Positions 45,351 to 56,198 are shown, numbered from the stretch's first letter. The stretch: DNA of 64,000 bases from Corylus avellana (GCF_901000735.1 NC_081542.1:24257093-24321092), one strand, 5' to 3'. Translations and numbers: made by a program. Notes: generated by a model from the sequence alone, not told the origin.

Positions 45351-47774
45351 ATGGGAGACAGTAACCACGTAGCTTTGCAAGATCATTATCTTCCTACCAC
45401 TTACACTACTCCTACATGTCTCTGGCTGCCGGAAATTACGGCAACCCATTATGAAATTAAGCCCAACACTATACGAAGTCTACCTTCATTCCTAGGGCTT
45501 AGCATTGAAAATCCTTATGACTTCCTCAATGATTTCGAAGCAATTTGTGATACCACTAAAATGAACGGATTCACTGAGGATGCCCTAAGGATGTGTCTTT
45601 TTCCTTTCTCCCTCAAGGAAAAAGCCAAACATTGGTTCCAGTCCTTAACACCCAACTCTATCACTTCTTGAGCTCAATTGCAACAAGAATTTCTTAAGAA
45701 GTATTACCCCTTAGGAATGACCAATGACATTAGGAGAGCCATCACTACCTTCTTCCAATATGAGGGCGAAGATTTCCATGAGACTTGGGATAGGCTACGG
45801 AGCTTGCTTAGATCATGTCCACACCACGCTGTCCCGAAATAGCAACTAGTGCAGTGTTTTTTTGATGGCCTAACTGAGTCCAATAGAAAAATGGTGGATG
45901 CATCATGTGGAGGAACGTTCATGTTAAAAAGCGAAGATGAAGCATGGTCTATGTTTGAACTTTGAGTAACAATTCTCTTCAGCAGGTTTCCACCAGACGA
46001 AGGGCACCAGCACCTAAAGCACTCAAGACAGAAAGTTTGTATGAAGTAGGCCATTCCCCAAACATGGCTAACCAAGTGGTTGAGGCTATCACCAAGAAGC
46101 TAGACCAATGGATGACTACTAGTTTTGCTCCTAATGCTGCTCACACACACACACACGACCTGAACCATGTTCATTTTGTTCCAGTCCTATGCATTATGTA
46201 AATAATTGCCCTGTTACTGAAAAAATTATACTGATATTGCTAATGAGCAAGTTAATGCAGCTTTCTCCAAACCGGGTAATGATCCGTACTCCAATCCCTA
46301 CAACCCCGGGTGGAGAAATCATCCAAATTTCTCATTGAAGAATCCAAATTCGGGCAACTCAACCCCAGGGCTACACAATCAAGCTCAATCTAACAGGCAT
46401 CCCTACCAACCTCATTCCACTTACCAGCCTCCACAGCAGCAATACCAGGCCGCACCTCTCCCCTCAGATTCTAATTTTGAGGATTGGATGCTAAAAATGA
46501 TGAGTGAGCTGGCAGGCGAGATAAAGCAGATGGTCAAATCTCAAGAGGAAATAGTAAACTCACATTCCCAATCCATTGCCAAACTAAAAGCTCAAGTAGG
46601 ACAACTTGCCAATGCCCTTAACAGGAGGGATGAAGGAAAGCTTCAAAGTCAGCCAGTGACCAACCCTAGGGGACTATACATGGTAGAAGAAAGCACGCCT
46701 CATCTGGAGCAAGTTCAAGCCGTCACCACATTGCGAAGCAGAAGACTGGTTGACAATCATGTGGAAGAAAAGAAGGATGAGCAAATAGAGGCCCCACAGA
46801 ATCTGCATCAGGACAAGGGTAAACAAGTAAGCATCGAGGCATCTTCATCATCTGCCCCCACTCTTGAGGCACCATATGAGCCTAAGGTCCCATTCCCAGA
46901 GTGGCTTAAGGCACCCTCCCACTTCGGGAAACAAGGAGAGAAGATACAAGACATGATGGAAACCTTCAAGTAGGTTCAAATCAACATCACACTCCTTGAG
47001 GCCATCGAGCAAATTCCAGCCTATGCAAAATTTCTTAAGGACTTGTGCATTCAAAAGAGGAAGAATCAGAAGCACATTCCCAGAAAGGTCATTCTCACCG
47101 AGCAAGTAAGCTCTCTGATTCAGCATAACACTCCTCCAAAGTTCAAAGATCTTGGAACGCCTATAATTTCGTGCGTCATCGGAAACACAGAGATTGAGAG
47201 AGCTCTCCTCGACTTAGGAGTTGGTGTTAATCTGCTTCCATACTCGGTATATCAAAAACTGGGCTTAGGGGAATTGAAACCGACAAGTACTGTCTTGCAA
47301 TTGGCTGACCGCTCGATCAAGAAACCCTGTGGGATTGTGGAAGATGTCATTATCAAGGTGGACAAGTTCTACTATCCAGTTGACTTTATAGTTTTGGACA
47401 CAAAACCAGTCTTAAATCCAGAGAAGTAGATTCCTGTCATCCTTGGGCGTCCTTTCCTCGCCACAGCCAATGCATGCATCAATTGCCGGACCGAAGTAAT
47501 GAAGATCTCTTTTGGGAATATGAAGATCAGACTGAACATCTTCAATGCCTTCCAGAATGTGCCTGATCAGAATACATGTTTCTTCTTGGATGACATTGGA
47601 GAAATTGTTGAAGACCCACCTCTTGATCCTCTATCTGAAGTTCCATCATGGAGTAACCCACCGGAGCCTATGCCTCTCACTTCAAGTATTCCACCACCTG
47701 ATGACAACCCCAGAGGGGACATATTTCATTCAGAGGTTGCTGAAGTGGATTTCATTGGGGTGGAAATTTTTTGA
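45351..47774 (+). pseudogene. Athila gag-protease region, broken
   Basis: Gag starts near 45,351 (MGDSNHV). The retrotransposon gag domain follows: FCDLND-type N-terminus, FPFSLKEKAKHWFQSL, QEFLKKYYPLGMTNDIRRAI, HETWDRLRSLLRSCPHH. TGA at 45,669 and TAG at 45,840 each replace an expected Trp. A one-base loss near 45,963 shifts the frame to SNNSLQQVSTRR. A coiled region (VKSQEEIVNSHSQSIAKLK, about 46,540-46,600) leads to the aspartic protease, whose active site reads LLDLGVGVNLLP (Asp at about 47,211), the DLG form usual in Athila. Further stops are at 46,971 and 47,427. Reverse transcriptase, RNase H and integrase are missing: the frame ends at 47,774 and 3' noncoding sequence follows. Confidence 0.85.
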
Positions 47775-49138
47775 GAACTCCCATAGAGACAAGAGGTTGA
47801 TCATGAAACCAATTTGAGATAAACACCCTGAACATCGTCATGGGGAGCAACAAGACCTATTAGCTGAGAGAAGCAGTTTTGGGATGTTAAGAGGAATCCT
47901 CTTCCTTGTGTAGTGCTACATGATCATAAAGAAGAAGGGATGGAAGAGCTTGATTAGACTTCTGAATGATTGAGGTAAGATCCTTCGAGACTCGGACTTA
48001 CTTTGAGAAATACCTCATAGGATCAAGCGCAGGCCCTGTGCGCTTGACTCCTCACTCCACCAGGGTACATGATCTCCATCCAGGTTTATTTTATCCATTG
48101 TTGCTTCATTATTTGATTATATTTTTACAATAATGTGTGCACTTGATTGGTATTTGGTGGGCGTATCACTTTATTTTTAGGACATATGTTTTTGCATTAA
48201 AGTTTGGGGGTATGATATGCCCACATCTGTTCATTCAGGTATTCCTATACTCTTAATCTTATTCTTTAGTTCTATACATACATTGGAGACAATATATGAT
48301 TCAAGTTTGGGGGTATGAAAAAATAAAACATGGTCCATTTTTGTTGTTATGTCATTCTTAAGCATATGGTAGAGCTTTGATTCTGGTTTAAATTTCATTG
48401 ATAGGCTTAAAGTTATGAACACATGATTATATGACTTAGGGATTTTAAGTCTTGTTACTTATTTTTGGCAACATGAGATGCTTCTTGTTTCAATTTAAAT
48501 CTATCTTGAGCATACTAGCACATGTTTGTGAGGTATGAATTTTGAGACTAATTATGTTTGTTTTCAATGTCTTGAATTCTGTTGGGTGACATATTGGATG
48601 AATAACTTTGGTATGCTATACATGTATAAAAATAAAAAATAAATAAAAATCAAGTTTGAATTTTTCGCTGAGTAACCGGACCTCTTACCTCATTAAGCAG
48701 TGAGTGTTCGCGTCAAAAAGTGAAATTTTTGGGTTGATTAATAAAATGGTTAGCTTAGCTTCGTAGCCTTTTTGACTCGAGTTAGTAAGTCCTTAAGGGT
48801 GTCTTCACACCTAATGCCCTAAAGCCATTTGGTTTGGGAGACATTGACTTAACACTTGATACATGGGTCAACTAGAAAGCTTAAGGGAGCTAAGCATTGC
48901 AAAGCCTACAACAACAACAACAACAACCAAAAAAAAAAAAATGTATGCCTTGCTTGTTTCATTTGATATGAAGTCCAATGAATTCTGAGATGGTGATTCA
49001 TTCATATTGGAATTATTTTGAAGCCTCATGACTATGTGTTAGTTCACTTTGCACTAATTGAAATTTGTGTATCTCAATCTGCCATTTGTAAGTGATTTGA
49101 CTTGTAAATTCTTTGGAATTTTGAAAGATGGAGTTTAT
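47775..49138 (+). mobile_element. 3' noncoding part of the Athila relic, no 3' LTR
   Basis: Contains two AAGTTTGGGGGTATGA words (about 48,200 and 48,302), the purine-rich tract style seen before the 3' LTR in this lineage. No sequence like the 5' LTR follows; at about 49,139 the local repeat module 4 starts. The polymerase genes and the 3' LTR have therefore been deleted. Confidence 0.7.
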
Positions 49139-49660
49139 AAGATTTATAAAAAGAAACTCTTAAAAATTCTATACATGATTTGAATATTCTCCAGTCCAAA
49201 ATAGACTAGAGAGGATCCTATTCCTCGTTCATTAGCGTGGGCAAGGGTAATTTTATTGAGTTTAATTAAAGTTATATGTTTAATTACTTTTCTTTATGAA
49301 AGTTTTGCATGCATGGGTTAAAGGCATGTATTGGTCCGATTGTGGGTGTGGATGTGGGTAAGGGGTTGGGGCCAGACATGTGGATTGGTATGATTGGTGG
49401 GAAGTGGGTGGGAGTGAGAGATAGAGGAGTTATTTGGCATATGATAGTCAAAAGTGAAAAAATATCCTCATTTATTTAAAGGATTTTGTGATTTTCCCAT
49501 TTATGAAAATGGCAAAATTGGATGGAAATCACCAAAAAGTAATCTTCTGACAATGTCAAAGGAATATCAACAAAGCAAACAACTTTGAGAATCCGTACGT
49601 TAAAAAGGTTGTCAAAACAAATTGTCGTGTGTGTATCTCTGAAATTGTCGTGCTTGTAGT
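49139..49660 (+). repeat. Local repeat module 4 (second copy with LINE)
   Basis: Near-identical to 41,639-42,135, with the same junction to LINE sequence. Confidence 0.8.
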
Positions 49661-49751
49661 TTTTTCTCTCTAGGTTTTCTTTGAAACCAGAGGAGAAGGA
49701 GATAGACTACACATCTTCATTGGTGGGGTGGTGAGATTTTTGATTATTGAA

Positions 49752-51299
49752 ATGGCGGAAGACTTAACGAAACTTTGGGGGAAGTTCTCTCTTTTAGAAG
49801 CGGAGTTTATTGGGGTGGATTTTCTGGAAGAAGACGGGGAGGAGATAGTGGAGAAGGGAAAGTCATACTTAGCGGGCAAATTGATGGCGGATAGGATCAT
49901 CGGGAAGGATGTTATCAGAGCAAAACTGCTCCGAGGATGGAGGCCGATAGGCCGTATGACGTTCAAAGTCATGGGAGATAATCTATTTCTATTGGAATTC
50001 GAACACCAATGGGATAAAGTGTGAGTTCTTGAAGGTCGTCCTTTGATTTTTGAAGGCCAAATTTTCTCTGTGGAAGATTTTAATGGTCTTCTATATCTAG
50101 ATGAAATGAGGTTCAAGCATGCAGCTTTTTGAGTCCGAATGTTTCGTCTTCCCCTGGCTTGTATGGGGAAGGAGATGGGGCAAAAATTGGGAGCGACAAT
50201 AGGGGTGGTGGAAGATGTGGACACTAACGAGGATGGAATTGGTTGGGGAGCGTTCCTGAGGGTTAAAGTTCAGGTCAATGTTCTCAAACCACTGCCTTGG
50301 GGAACCATGCTTCGTATAAAGCAACATTCAATCTAGATCCCGTTCCAACATGAGAAGGTGCTGAAGTTCTGTTTTACATACGGCGTGATTTACCATGGCG
50401 TGAGAGGATGCACCAAAGGAATTGGAGGATGAATGGCGGGGTCAGAAGATGAATATGGCCCATGGTTTCATGTTCATCCTCCAAAGCCATGGTTAGTGAA
50501 TAAAAATTGGTGGGAGAGGGAGGAGCCCAGTTCGGTCGGCACCAGAAAAGATAACGACAACGAATACAGCCGAACAGAGGAGACAGCTTGGCTGGAAAAG
50601 AAGGAGTCTTCAAAAAGGAAAGATACCAAGAGAGATAGTTGTGATTTCTCATTTAATGATGATCGTAACGGGCTGCAAAAATCGGGGAAGTTTCCATGTG
50701 GGGGAGAGGATGCAGTTATGACTAGGGTAACTAAAGGAAAGGAGAGCGGGTTTCATGGTATTGAAATTGGGGGAGCTGCTAAAGGAGTAGCTGTTACGAA
50801 CTCAAATAAGGAGCACGATACAAGGGTCTTTATGACTAAGGAATTTCAACAAGAAGAATTTTCTTGCAATTATGGGAAAGAGTACGAGTATGGAAGGAAC
50901 AGTAATGAGGTGATGAAAGTGGGGAATCTAGGAGGTGTCGATTTCTTGGGAGAACAGGTCAATGTGGTATTTAATGATCCTGTGAAAGAAATAGCTGGGG
51001 GCTTTAATTAAGTGGCCACCTGTACGTCCAAGGTGGGTGAAGTGGGACATGTGGGCAATAATGGAAAGGAGAGTGGCTCGCCCATTCTGCATGGGGATGG
51101 GGCCAACAAAAAAACGGGTAGCCCAGCACTGCACAAGTGGAAAAAGCTGGCCCGAGAGAAAGCAAGGAGTGGTACGGAGGCCCAGAATGAAATTATAATA
51201 CAATGCAAACGACCTGCGGAAGGGCGGGTAAAAGGAGTTATTTTGGAGTCAGGCAACAAGAGAGGAAAAAGAAATGGAGCAACTAACCACTCTCTTTGA
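49752..51299 (+). pseudogene. LINE copy 2 ORF1
   Basis: ATG at 49,752 opens MAEDLTKLWGKFSLLEAEF. The DUF4283-like part is intact to a TGA at 50,022 where copy 1 has CGA (Arg). A further TGA (50,130 region) and TAG (50,335 region) replace Trp codons. The knuckle reads FCFTYGVIYHGVRGC: the second Cys is Tyr, while copy 1 has lost the first. The tail is charged and ends near IQCKRPAEG and ATNHSL at 51,299. It is nonfunctional in this form. Confidence 0.85.
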
Positions 51300-51338
51300 A
51301 GAGGAATGGCGATGGCTGGAAACCAGCCCCACCAGTCG

Positions 51339-51984
51339 TAATGATTGTCCTGAGTTGGAACTGTCTGGGGCTTAGGAACCCCTGGACAGTTCGAGACCTT
51401 TGCCAATTGATAAAGGAAAAGAGGCCCGTAATGGTCTTTCTCATGGAGACCAAGTTACAAGCAAGGAGATTGGAATTTATAAGAATAAAGGTTGGCTTCA
51501 CTAATAGTTTTGGCGTTGATAATGTTGGCAAGAGTGGAGGCCTATCCCTGCTATGGAATAATGATGTAAGTATCGAGATTCAAAACTATAGCCGTTGGCA
51601 TATCAATGCGGTGATCAATTCAGTACTAGAGACCCAATCTTGGAAATTCACAGGGTTTTATGCCAACCCTGATGCTAATAAAAGATGTGAATCCTGGAGT
51701 TTGCTGAATTATCTCCAGTCTTTTAATCCCTTACCTTAGTTATGTGAGGGAGATTTCAACGAAATCTTGGAGGAGAATGAGAAGTGGGGTGAGAGGCGCA
51801 AAGCTTTGAGACAGATGCAGGATTTTCAGAAGGTTGTGGAGCAATGTCAATTGCAGGATTTGGATTTCTCAGGTCCTAGATTCATTTGGCATAATGGACA
51901 TGAAGTGGATGGGTTTGCCCAAGAACAGTTAGATAGAGCTTTTGGCAATATGGAGTGGTGCGAAATTTTTACAAAAGCCCACGT
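51339..51984 (+). pseudogene. LINE copy 2 ORF2, endonuclease domain (truncated)
   Basis: The endonuclease/exonuclease/phosphatase fold is visible: SWNCLGLRN at the start, FLMETKL with the metal-binding Glu, SGGLSLLW, and GDFNEIL, then LDRAF. A TAG at 51,737 replaces the Trp before LCEGDFNE. The His-containing end of the fold, the reverse transcriptase and the RNase H domain are absent because the element stops at 51,984. Confidence 0.85.
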
Positions 51985-52332
51985 GGAGGTATATTAAAAA
52001 ATAAAAAGCGGTCAAACGTTTCTTAGTTGATTGCAATGTCTTTTCAATATTCAAATGGGGGATGATAGACATTTCATAGATTTGGAAAATATATATATAT
52101 ATATAAAGAGGACCATTCCCTGTAAATGTAATCCAGCAAAGGTTTGGGAAATTTGGTGAAATTTCGGTTTTGTTTTGTTTTTGTTTTTGTTTTTTTGTTT
52201 TTTTTTTTTGTGTGTGTGTGTGAAAGTTATGTTAAAAAAAAAAGAAAAAGAAAAAAAAATTGAAGTTATAAACGACAAATCATTTCATATTCATGTGCCA
52301 TGTGGCTCTGCTTCCATTATAGGTTTAAGTAA
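51985..52332 (+). repeat. Local repeat module 5
   Basis: Matches 62,275-62,590, 27,925-28,150 and 30,312-30,500 (shared AAAGAGGACCATTCC, GGGAAATTTGGTGAAATTT and ATCATTTCATATTCATGTGC). Confidence 0.8.
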
Positions 52333-52437
52333 TTTTTTTTTTTTTTTGACATGTCCACACAAAAGGAGGAAGGGGATTCGAACTAGTGATATCCGCTTCA
52401 TTAGGTGTGATCCTAGCCGATTGAGCTACCTCTTATT
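52333..52437 (-). mobile_element. tRNA-derived SINE with poly(A) tail
   Basis: On the minus strand: an A box TAGCTCAATCGG (52,417-52,428), a B box AGTTCGAATCC (52,374-52,384) about 32 bases later, a short tail CTCCTTTTGTGTGGACATGTC, then a run of A (52,333-52,347 as T on the plus strand). These are the RNA polymerase III internal promoter and tail of a plant SINE. It is too degenerate to be a tRNA gene: the acceptor and anticodon stems do not form properly. Confidence 0.75.
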
Positions 52438-53150
52438 GCCCATTTATGTAAAGGGCAGAATTGGATAGAAACCACCAAAAAGTAATCTTTTGGCAGTGTC
52501 AAAGGAATATCAACAAAGCGGACAACTTTTGAAAATCCGTACGTTAAAAAGGTTGTCAAAACAAAATGTCGTATGTGTATCAAGTACAAATATATTTATT
52601 AAAAAAATATAAAGCTGATACCACAAGCCACAAGCCACAAGCTACAGGCTGCTACAACCCCTCGTTTGCATTTCATTCATATTATTTTAGCATTTATTCT
52701 TGATTTTCCTTTTTTGGCTTAGGCCCTTCCTTTGATATTTTCGCTGCAAGCAAGTAAAGCTGTACAGAATTTCTTATTTTCACAGAGAAAGAAGGCTGAC
52801 TGCCATGTCTTTTCAATATTCAAATAGGGGATAATAGACATTTCCAGATTAGGAAAAACTAATATATATATAAAGAGGACCATTCCTGTTACTAATTAAA
52901 TATTGGTTTTGTCTAGAAAGCTTCATATTTTAATGGCTCACTGTTACCAATTAAATATTAGTCAAAAAAATTTTTTATTATACTATACTTGTATCGACCC
53001 AATATGATATAATTAAGCCAGAAATGCATGCCACTAACTCTAGAATGGTTGAAAATCTTCGTAAAATTCTTACACTAAATACCAATACCATATATAGTCT
53101 ATTATTTATAATTAATGAACCATGAGGAAGCCTTATTTCATTTCATGCCT
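52438..53150 (+). repeat. Local repeat modules 4 (part), 5 (start) and 2b
   Basis: About 52,437-52,580 matches the middle of module 4 (62,090-62,240). About 52,800-52,885 matches the start of module 5. About 52,970-53,150 matches 60,930-61,085, including AACCATGAGGAAGCCTTATT. It ends just upstream of the acidic repeat-protein gene. Confidence 0.7.
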
Positions 53151-53372
53151 TAAAAAAAAAAAAAAAAATTGGAGGGGGGATTTGGCCACCCCTTTTTGGC
53201 TATTGGATTCCAACATGAACAGTAACTATATTTTCCCCAAAATGCCCCCAACTTTAGTCGTTATAAGGCTCACAGTCACCCGCCAACCCCATTTTATTTT
53301 TCCATTGCTCTCAACTCATAAACATATTGTCGCATATTCTCTCCCTCTCAAGAACACCAGCAATAACAAACA

Positions 53373-53514
53373 GTAAGGCTTTAGTTTCTTTGGAAGTTTG
53401 GAACTCCAATTATATTTCCATCTTCTTTCTTTTGTGTTATTTAGTTTCTGGATAATCTTGCTTTGGGCGTTTCAGGTCTCTTTGTATTCATAAACTTCAT
53501 TTGTTTCTTTACAG
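53373..53514 (+). promoter_or_regulatory. 5' UTR intron of the acidic repeat-protein gene
   Basis: Donor CAGTAAGG at 53,373 and acceptor TTTCTTTACAG at 53,514 are conserved, with the surrounding leader, in copies A and B (6531-6665 for A). The intron lies eight bases before the start codon. A weak TATA-like TTATAAGG at about 53,262 may serve the promoter. Confidence 0.7.
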
Positions 53515-53522
53515 GACTATCC

Positions 53523-55034
53523 ATGGCAGGTGAGGATTCCATTCACGCGCTGTCACCGGGCATCGGTCATCAGACAGAAGAAGATGGAACTATTATCCAA
53601 GATCATACTGCGCCTATTGTTGTTTCTGATTTGATGGGCCATCTTTTTGATCAATTCTTTACTGAAGGGCGCAAGAACGAAGAAAATAAGGAGAGCGTAA
53701 CGATCTTGGATGAAAGATTTGTGGGTTGTAATGGTAAAAGAGGAGAAGCCACGAAGAATGAATCAAATTCCATCGATGATCATACTGTGGAGCAGGGTAC
53801 TGGGTGGGCGCGTGAAGAAGCAAAAGATTATAATGAGAATGAGGTTGAGGTTTCTTTGGTGAAGACTGAAAGGTTCAAGAATGAAGTTCAATCGCGGAGA
53901 ATTGCAATGGAGGATGAGGTTCAGCGGAGAATTCTGGATTCTCTGGTAAATTGGTTTCTCCGTAAAGAAGAAATAGTTGATAATAAGAATAAGGAGGAGG
54001 AGGAGAAAAAGGCGGATGATAAGTATTCTCTGCACCGGGAATTTCTGCTTTATATTCAAAATTGGCGTGGCAGTAAAGAAACAAAAGTTGATAATGAGGA
54101 GATCTTGGAAGAAAGATTCGTGGGTTGTAATGGTAAGAAAGGAGAAGCCGCCGAGAGTGGAGTTTTGATGCCGGGGATTGATCAGGGGGGGTTCAAGAAT
54201 GAAGATTGTAAGTTGAATGAAGCAAATTTGATTGATGATCATATTGTGAAGCAGGGTACTGGGTGGGCGCGTGAGGTTTCTTCTTTGGAGAGTGAAGTTC
54301 AGTCTCGGAGAATTGCAAGGGAGGCTGAGGTTCAGCGGAGACTTCTGGATTATATGGTAAATTGGTTTCTCCGTGAAGAAGAATTAGTTGATAATGAGAA
54401 CAAGGAGGAGGAGGAGGAGGAGGAGGATGATAAGTATTCTCTGCACATGGAAATTCTGCTTTCTCTTGATAATGGGAATGTGGTTTCTTGGGTGGAGACT
54501 GAAAGCTTCAAGAAGGAACAAGTGGAGGAGATACCGAGAGAGATGGATGCTGAAATGCGAGCTGATTATCAGAAGTGCTGCGGAATTGCTCAGCAAGAAT
54601 CCAATGATCTTGTTCTTGAAAATGTGACCGTGAGAGAAGAGAAAGTTGATAATGAGAATGAAGAAATGGAGGGGAGAATTGCTACTGATGATTATTCTGA
54701 GGAAAAAGGCAATAATGAGGATGAGGAGGAGGAGGATGGGGTTTTTCTGCAGAGGAGAATTCCAGATTCTATTGTAAATTGCCGTGGCTGTGAAGAAGAA
54801 AAGGTTGATAGTGAGAAGGAAGAAGAGGAGGGGAGGGACATACACATCAATGAAAAGGTCTCCGAGGATGCTTCAATGTTGAACCAAATTACCAAAGAGC
54901 TCGATGAGATAGAATTTACACTTAAGAATGAAAATGATGCAAGTGCTCCTGGGATGATCAGAGATGCTGCAGTACATGAACATAAGTCGGAAGAAGGTGT
55001 GGAATCAAGAGAGATGGAATCAGCAGGAGAATGA
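53523..55034 (+). CDS. Acidic internal-repeat protein, 503 aa, unknown function
   Basis: Single coding exon. The ATG at 53,523 is chosen because it directly follows the conserved leader intron and aligns with copies A and B; upstream in-frame codons are intron. The protein is very acidic, without a signal peptide or membrane segment. Two long repeats of about 118 residues are clear: 64-181 and 197-315. Each opens with ERFVGCNGK, passes QGTGWARE and SEVQSRRIA or NEVQSRRIA, reaches VNWFLRxEExVDN, then a Glu tract and DKYSLHxE. A shorter third copy of the middle (RRIPDSIVNCRGCEEEKVD) lies at 411-429. The C-terminus (LNQITKELDEIEF) may be helical. An AATAAA at 55,227-55,232 is a fitting poly(A) signal. 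I do not recognise a family; charge-rich scaffold or nuclear roles are only guesses. The frame is intact and codon use is even, so it is probably a real gene. Confidence 0.8.
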   Translation: MAGEDSIHALSPGIGHQTEEDGTIIQDHTAPIVVSDLMGHLFDQFFTEGRKNEENKESVTILDERFVGCNGKRGEATKNESNSIDDHTVEQGTGWAREEAKDYNENEVEVSLVKTERFKNEVQSRRIAMEDEVQRRILDSLVNWFLRKEEIVDNKNKEEEEKKADDKYSLHREFLLYIQNWRGSKETKVDNEEILEERFVGCNGKKGEAAESGVLMPGIDQGGFKNEDCKLNEANLIDDHIVKQGTGWAREVSSLESEVQSRRIAREAEVQRRLLDYMVNWFLREEELVDNENKEEEEEEEDDKYSLHMEILLSLDNGNVVSWVETESFKKEQVEEIPREMDAEMRADYQKCCGIAQQESNDLVLENVTVREEKVDNENEEMEGRIATDDYSEEKGNNEDEEEEDGVFLQRRIPDSIVNCRGCEEEKVDSEKEEEEGRDIHINEKVSEDASMLNQITKELDEIEFTLKNENDASAPGMIRDAAVHEHKSEEGVESREMESAGE

Positions 55035-55934
55035 AGAAAAGGAGAGGATTAACTGCTGTTGTTGCTCTTAAGCTGCTACCATGGCCTTGCCCCTGTGTGC
55101 ATCTCTGGGGCTTCAGGTTTCTGCTTTGTTTTGCTAGTTTGTACTTTAGTTTTTGAATTTACATAGAGATAAATGCAGTCCAAACAAGTACCAACTTTCA
55201 GTATCTGTTGTTTAGCTTTGATGAATAATAAATAGTATTGATAATCCGGTTTGTTCTAATTGATTGTGGTTTTTTGGTTTCACAAATTCTAAATCCCCAT
55301 TCTGAAAGTGTTTGGCCATGCAAAATTTACCTTTCCCACTGTTGTAATGTGAGTTTATCTGTGGCTTGTTTCTCTGCTATGATTTTGCAGATTTGTAACA
55401 TGTAGTTTTTTGGCACTGCAGGTTTGTGGTTTTGGGTTGGGATTGGTTTGTGGGTTCTGCATTTTTTCTGCAGTAGTTGTGTTGCAGATGATTTTCTGCA
55501 AGTGTTCTAGTAAAACAAAAATGGTAATATCTGAAATCTAGTGGTTCTCATGACTCCACCATATATAATTAGGTTTGTAAGAATAGAATTATTTTAACAA
55601 AAAAAAAAAAAAAACCATGTAATTGATGTGCATAATTCTAGAAGAAATTGTTTTATTTATTTTTTTTAGTAAGAACTAATCCAATGATTGGTTTATACTA
55701 ACATGTTATCATTATGATAATTATGAGATAATAATGAAATGATTGCATTTAGATGGCACAATTGTAACAAATTCCTTCATTTTAGTTCATAATATTCTAT
55801 TTTTATATTATGCATGTCCTAATTTATCTCTTCAACTATATATTATTTACAATTGATAGTCAAAAGAACATGACAACCACTGAAATTCAAATCATTCCTT
55901 AAATAGGGATAGCTAGTTTTCATTTAAAGGGCCC
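55035..55934. other. 3' UTR and spacer
   Basis: Holds the probable poly(A) signal (AATAAA at 55,227) and then T-rich and AT-rich spacer without features. Confidence 0.5.
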
Positions 55935-56198
55935 ATGAGAATGAGAAAATCAAAGAGAAAAATCAAGATGGAAATAGGGCGTCAAAAATTGTTTTTGGTT
56001 GCCCTTGTGCTACTTGTCGTTGCTACTTTTCCCGCAGACGCCAGAAAGCTTGTTGCAACAACAGATGGGCATGGGAAAGAAAAAGAAGTTTCCTTCGAGC
56101 CGAAGCCTAATCTGAGCGTTAAACGACATGATGTGAAATATGGGATGCTAAGAGAGGCTTCCAATCCTCCACTTGCTCCTATACGCAACAATGGGTAG
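55935..56198 (+). CDS. Candidate small secreted peptide precursor, 76-87 aa
   Basis: An intact single-exon frame with three possible starts (55,935, 55,941, 55,968). The third gives a 76-residue protein beginning MEIGRQK. A strong hydrophobic core (LFLVALVLLVVATF) ends in a signal-peptidase-like site (ADA, then RK). The mature part is small, hydrophilic and Cys-free, and ends with SNPPLAPIRNNG. That tail loosely recalls the Pro-rich C-terminal motif of IDA-like peptide hormones (PP-x-AP then basic and Asn residues), but the match is partial and the usual His is missing. It could equally be another peptide family or a small secreted protein. No homologue is present in the window. Confidence 0.55.
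   Translation: MRMRKSKRKIKMEIGRQKLFLVALVLLVVATFPADARKLVATTDGHGKEKEVSFEPKPNLSVKRHDVKYGMLREASNPPLAPIRNNG

Larger units (their letters stand above)
49661..51984 (+). mobile_element. LINE copy 2: 5' end present, 3' end missing
   Basis: Starts at the same base as copy 1 and runs through ORF1 and the first part of ORF2, then changes at 51,985 into local module 5 DNA (TATATTAAAAAATAAAAAGC, as at 62,275). The undisturbed copy at about 62,250-62,275 has some 25 other bases in place of the LINE. A complete 5' end with a missing 3' end and no poly(A) is the reverse of normal LINE truncation. Confidence 0.85.

Noticed and set aside
52333..52437. Functional tRNA gene on the minus strand
   Set aside because: A and B boxes are present but the cloverleaf stems do not form and there is a poly(A) tail; a SINE fits better.
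53763..54845. Minus-strand frames opposite the acidic protein gene
   Set aside because: Leu/Ile/Ser-rich shadows of a Glu/Asp/Asn-rich plus-strand frame.
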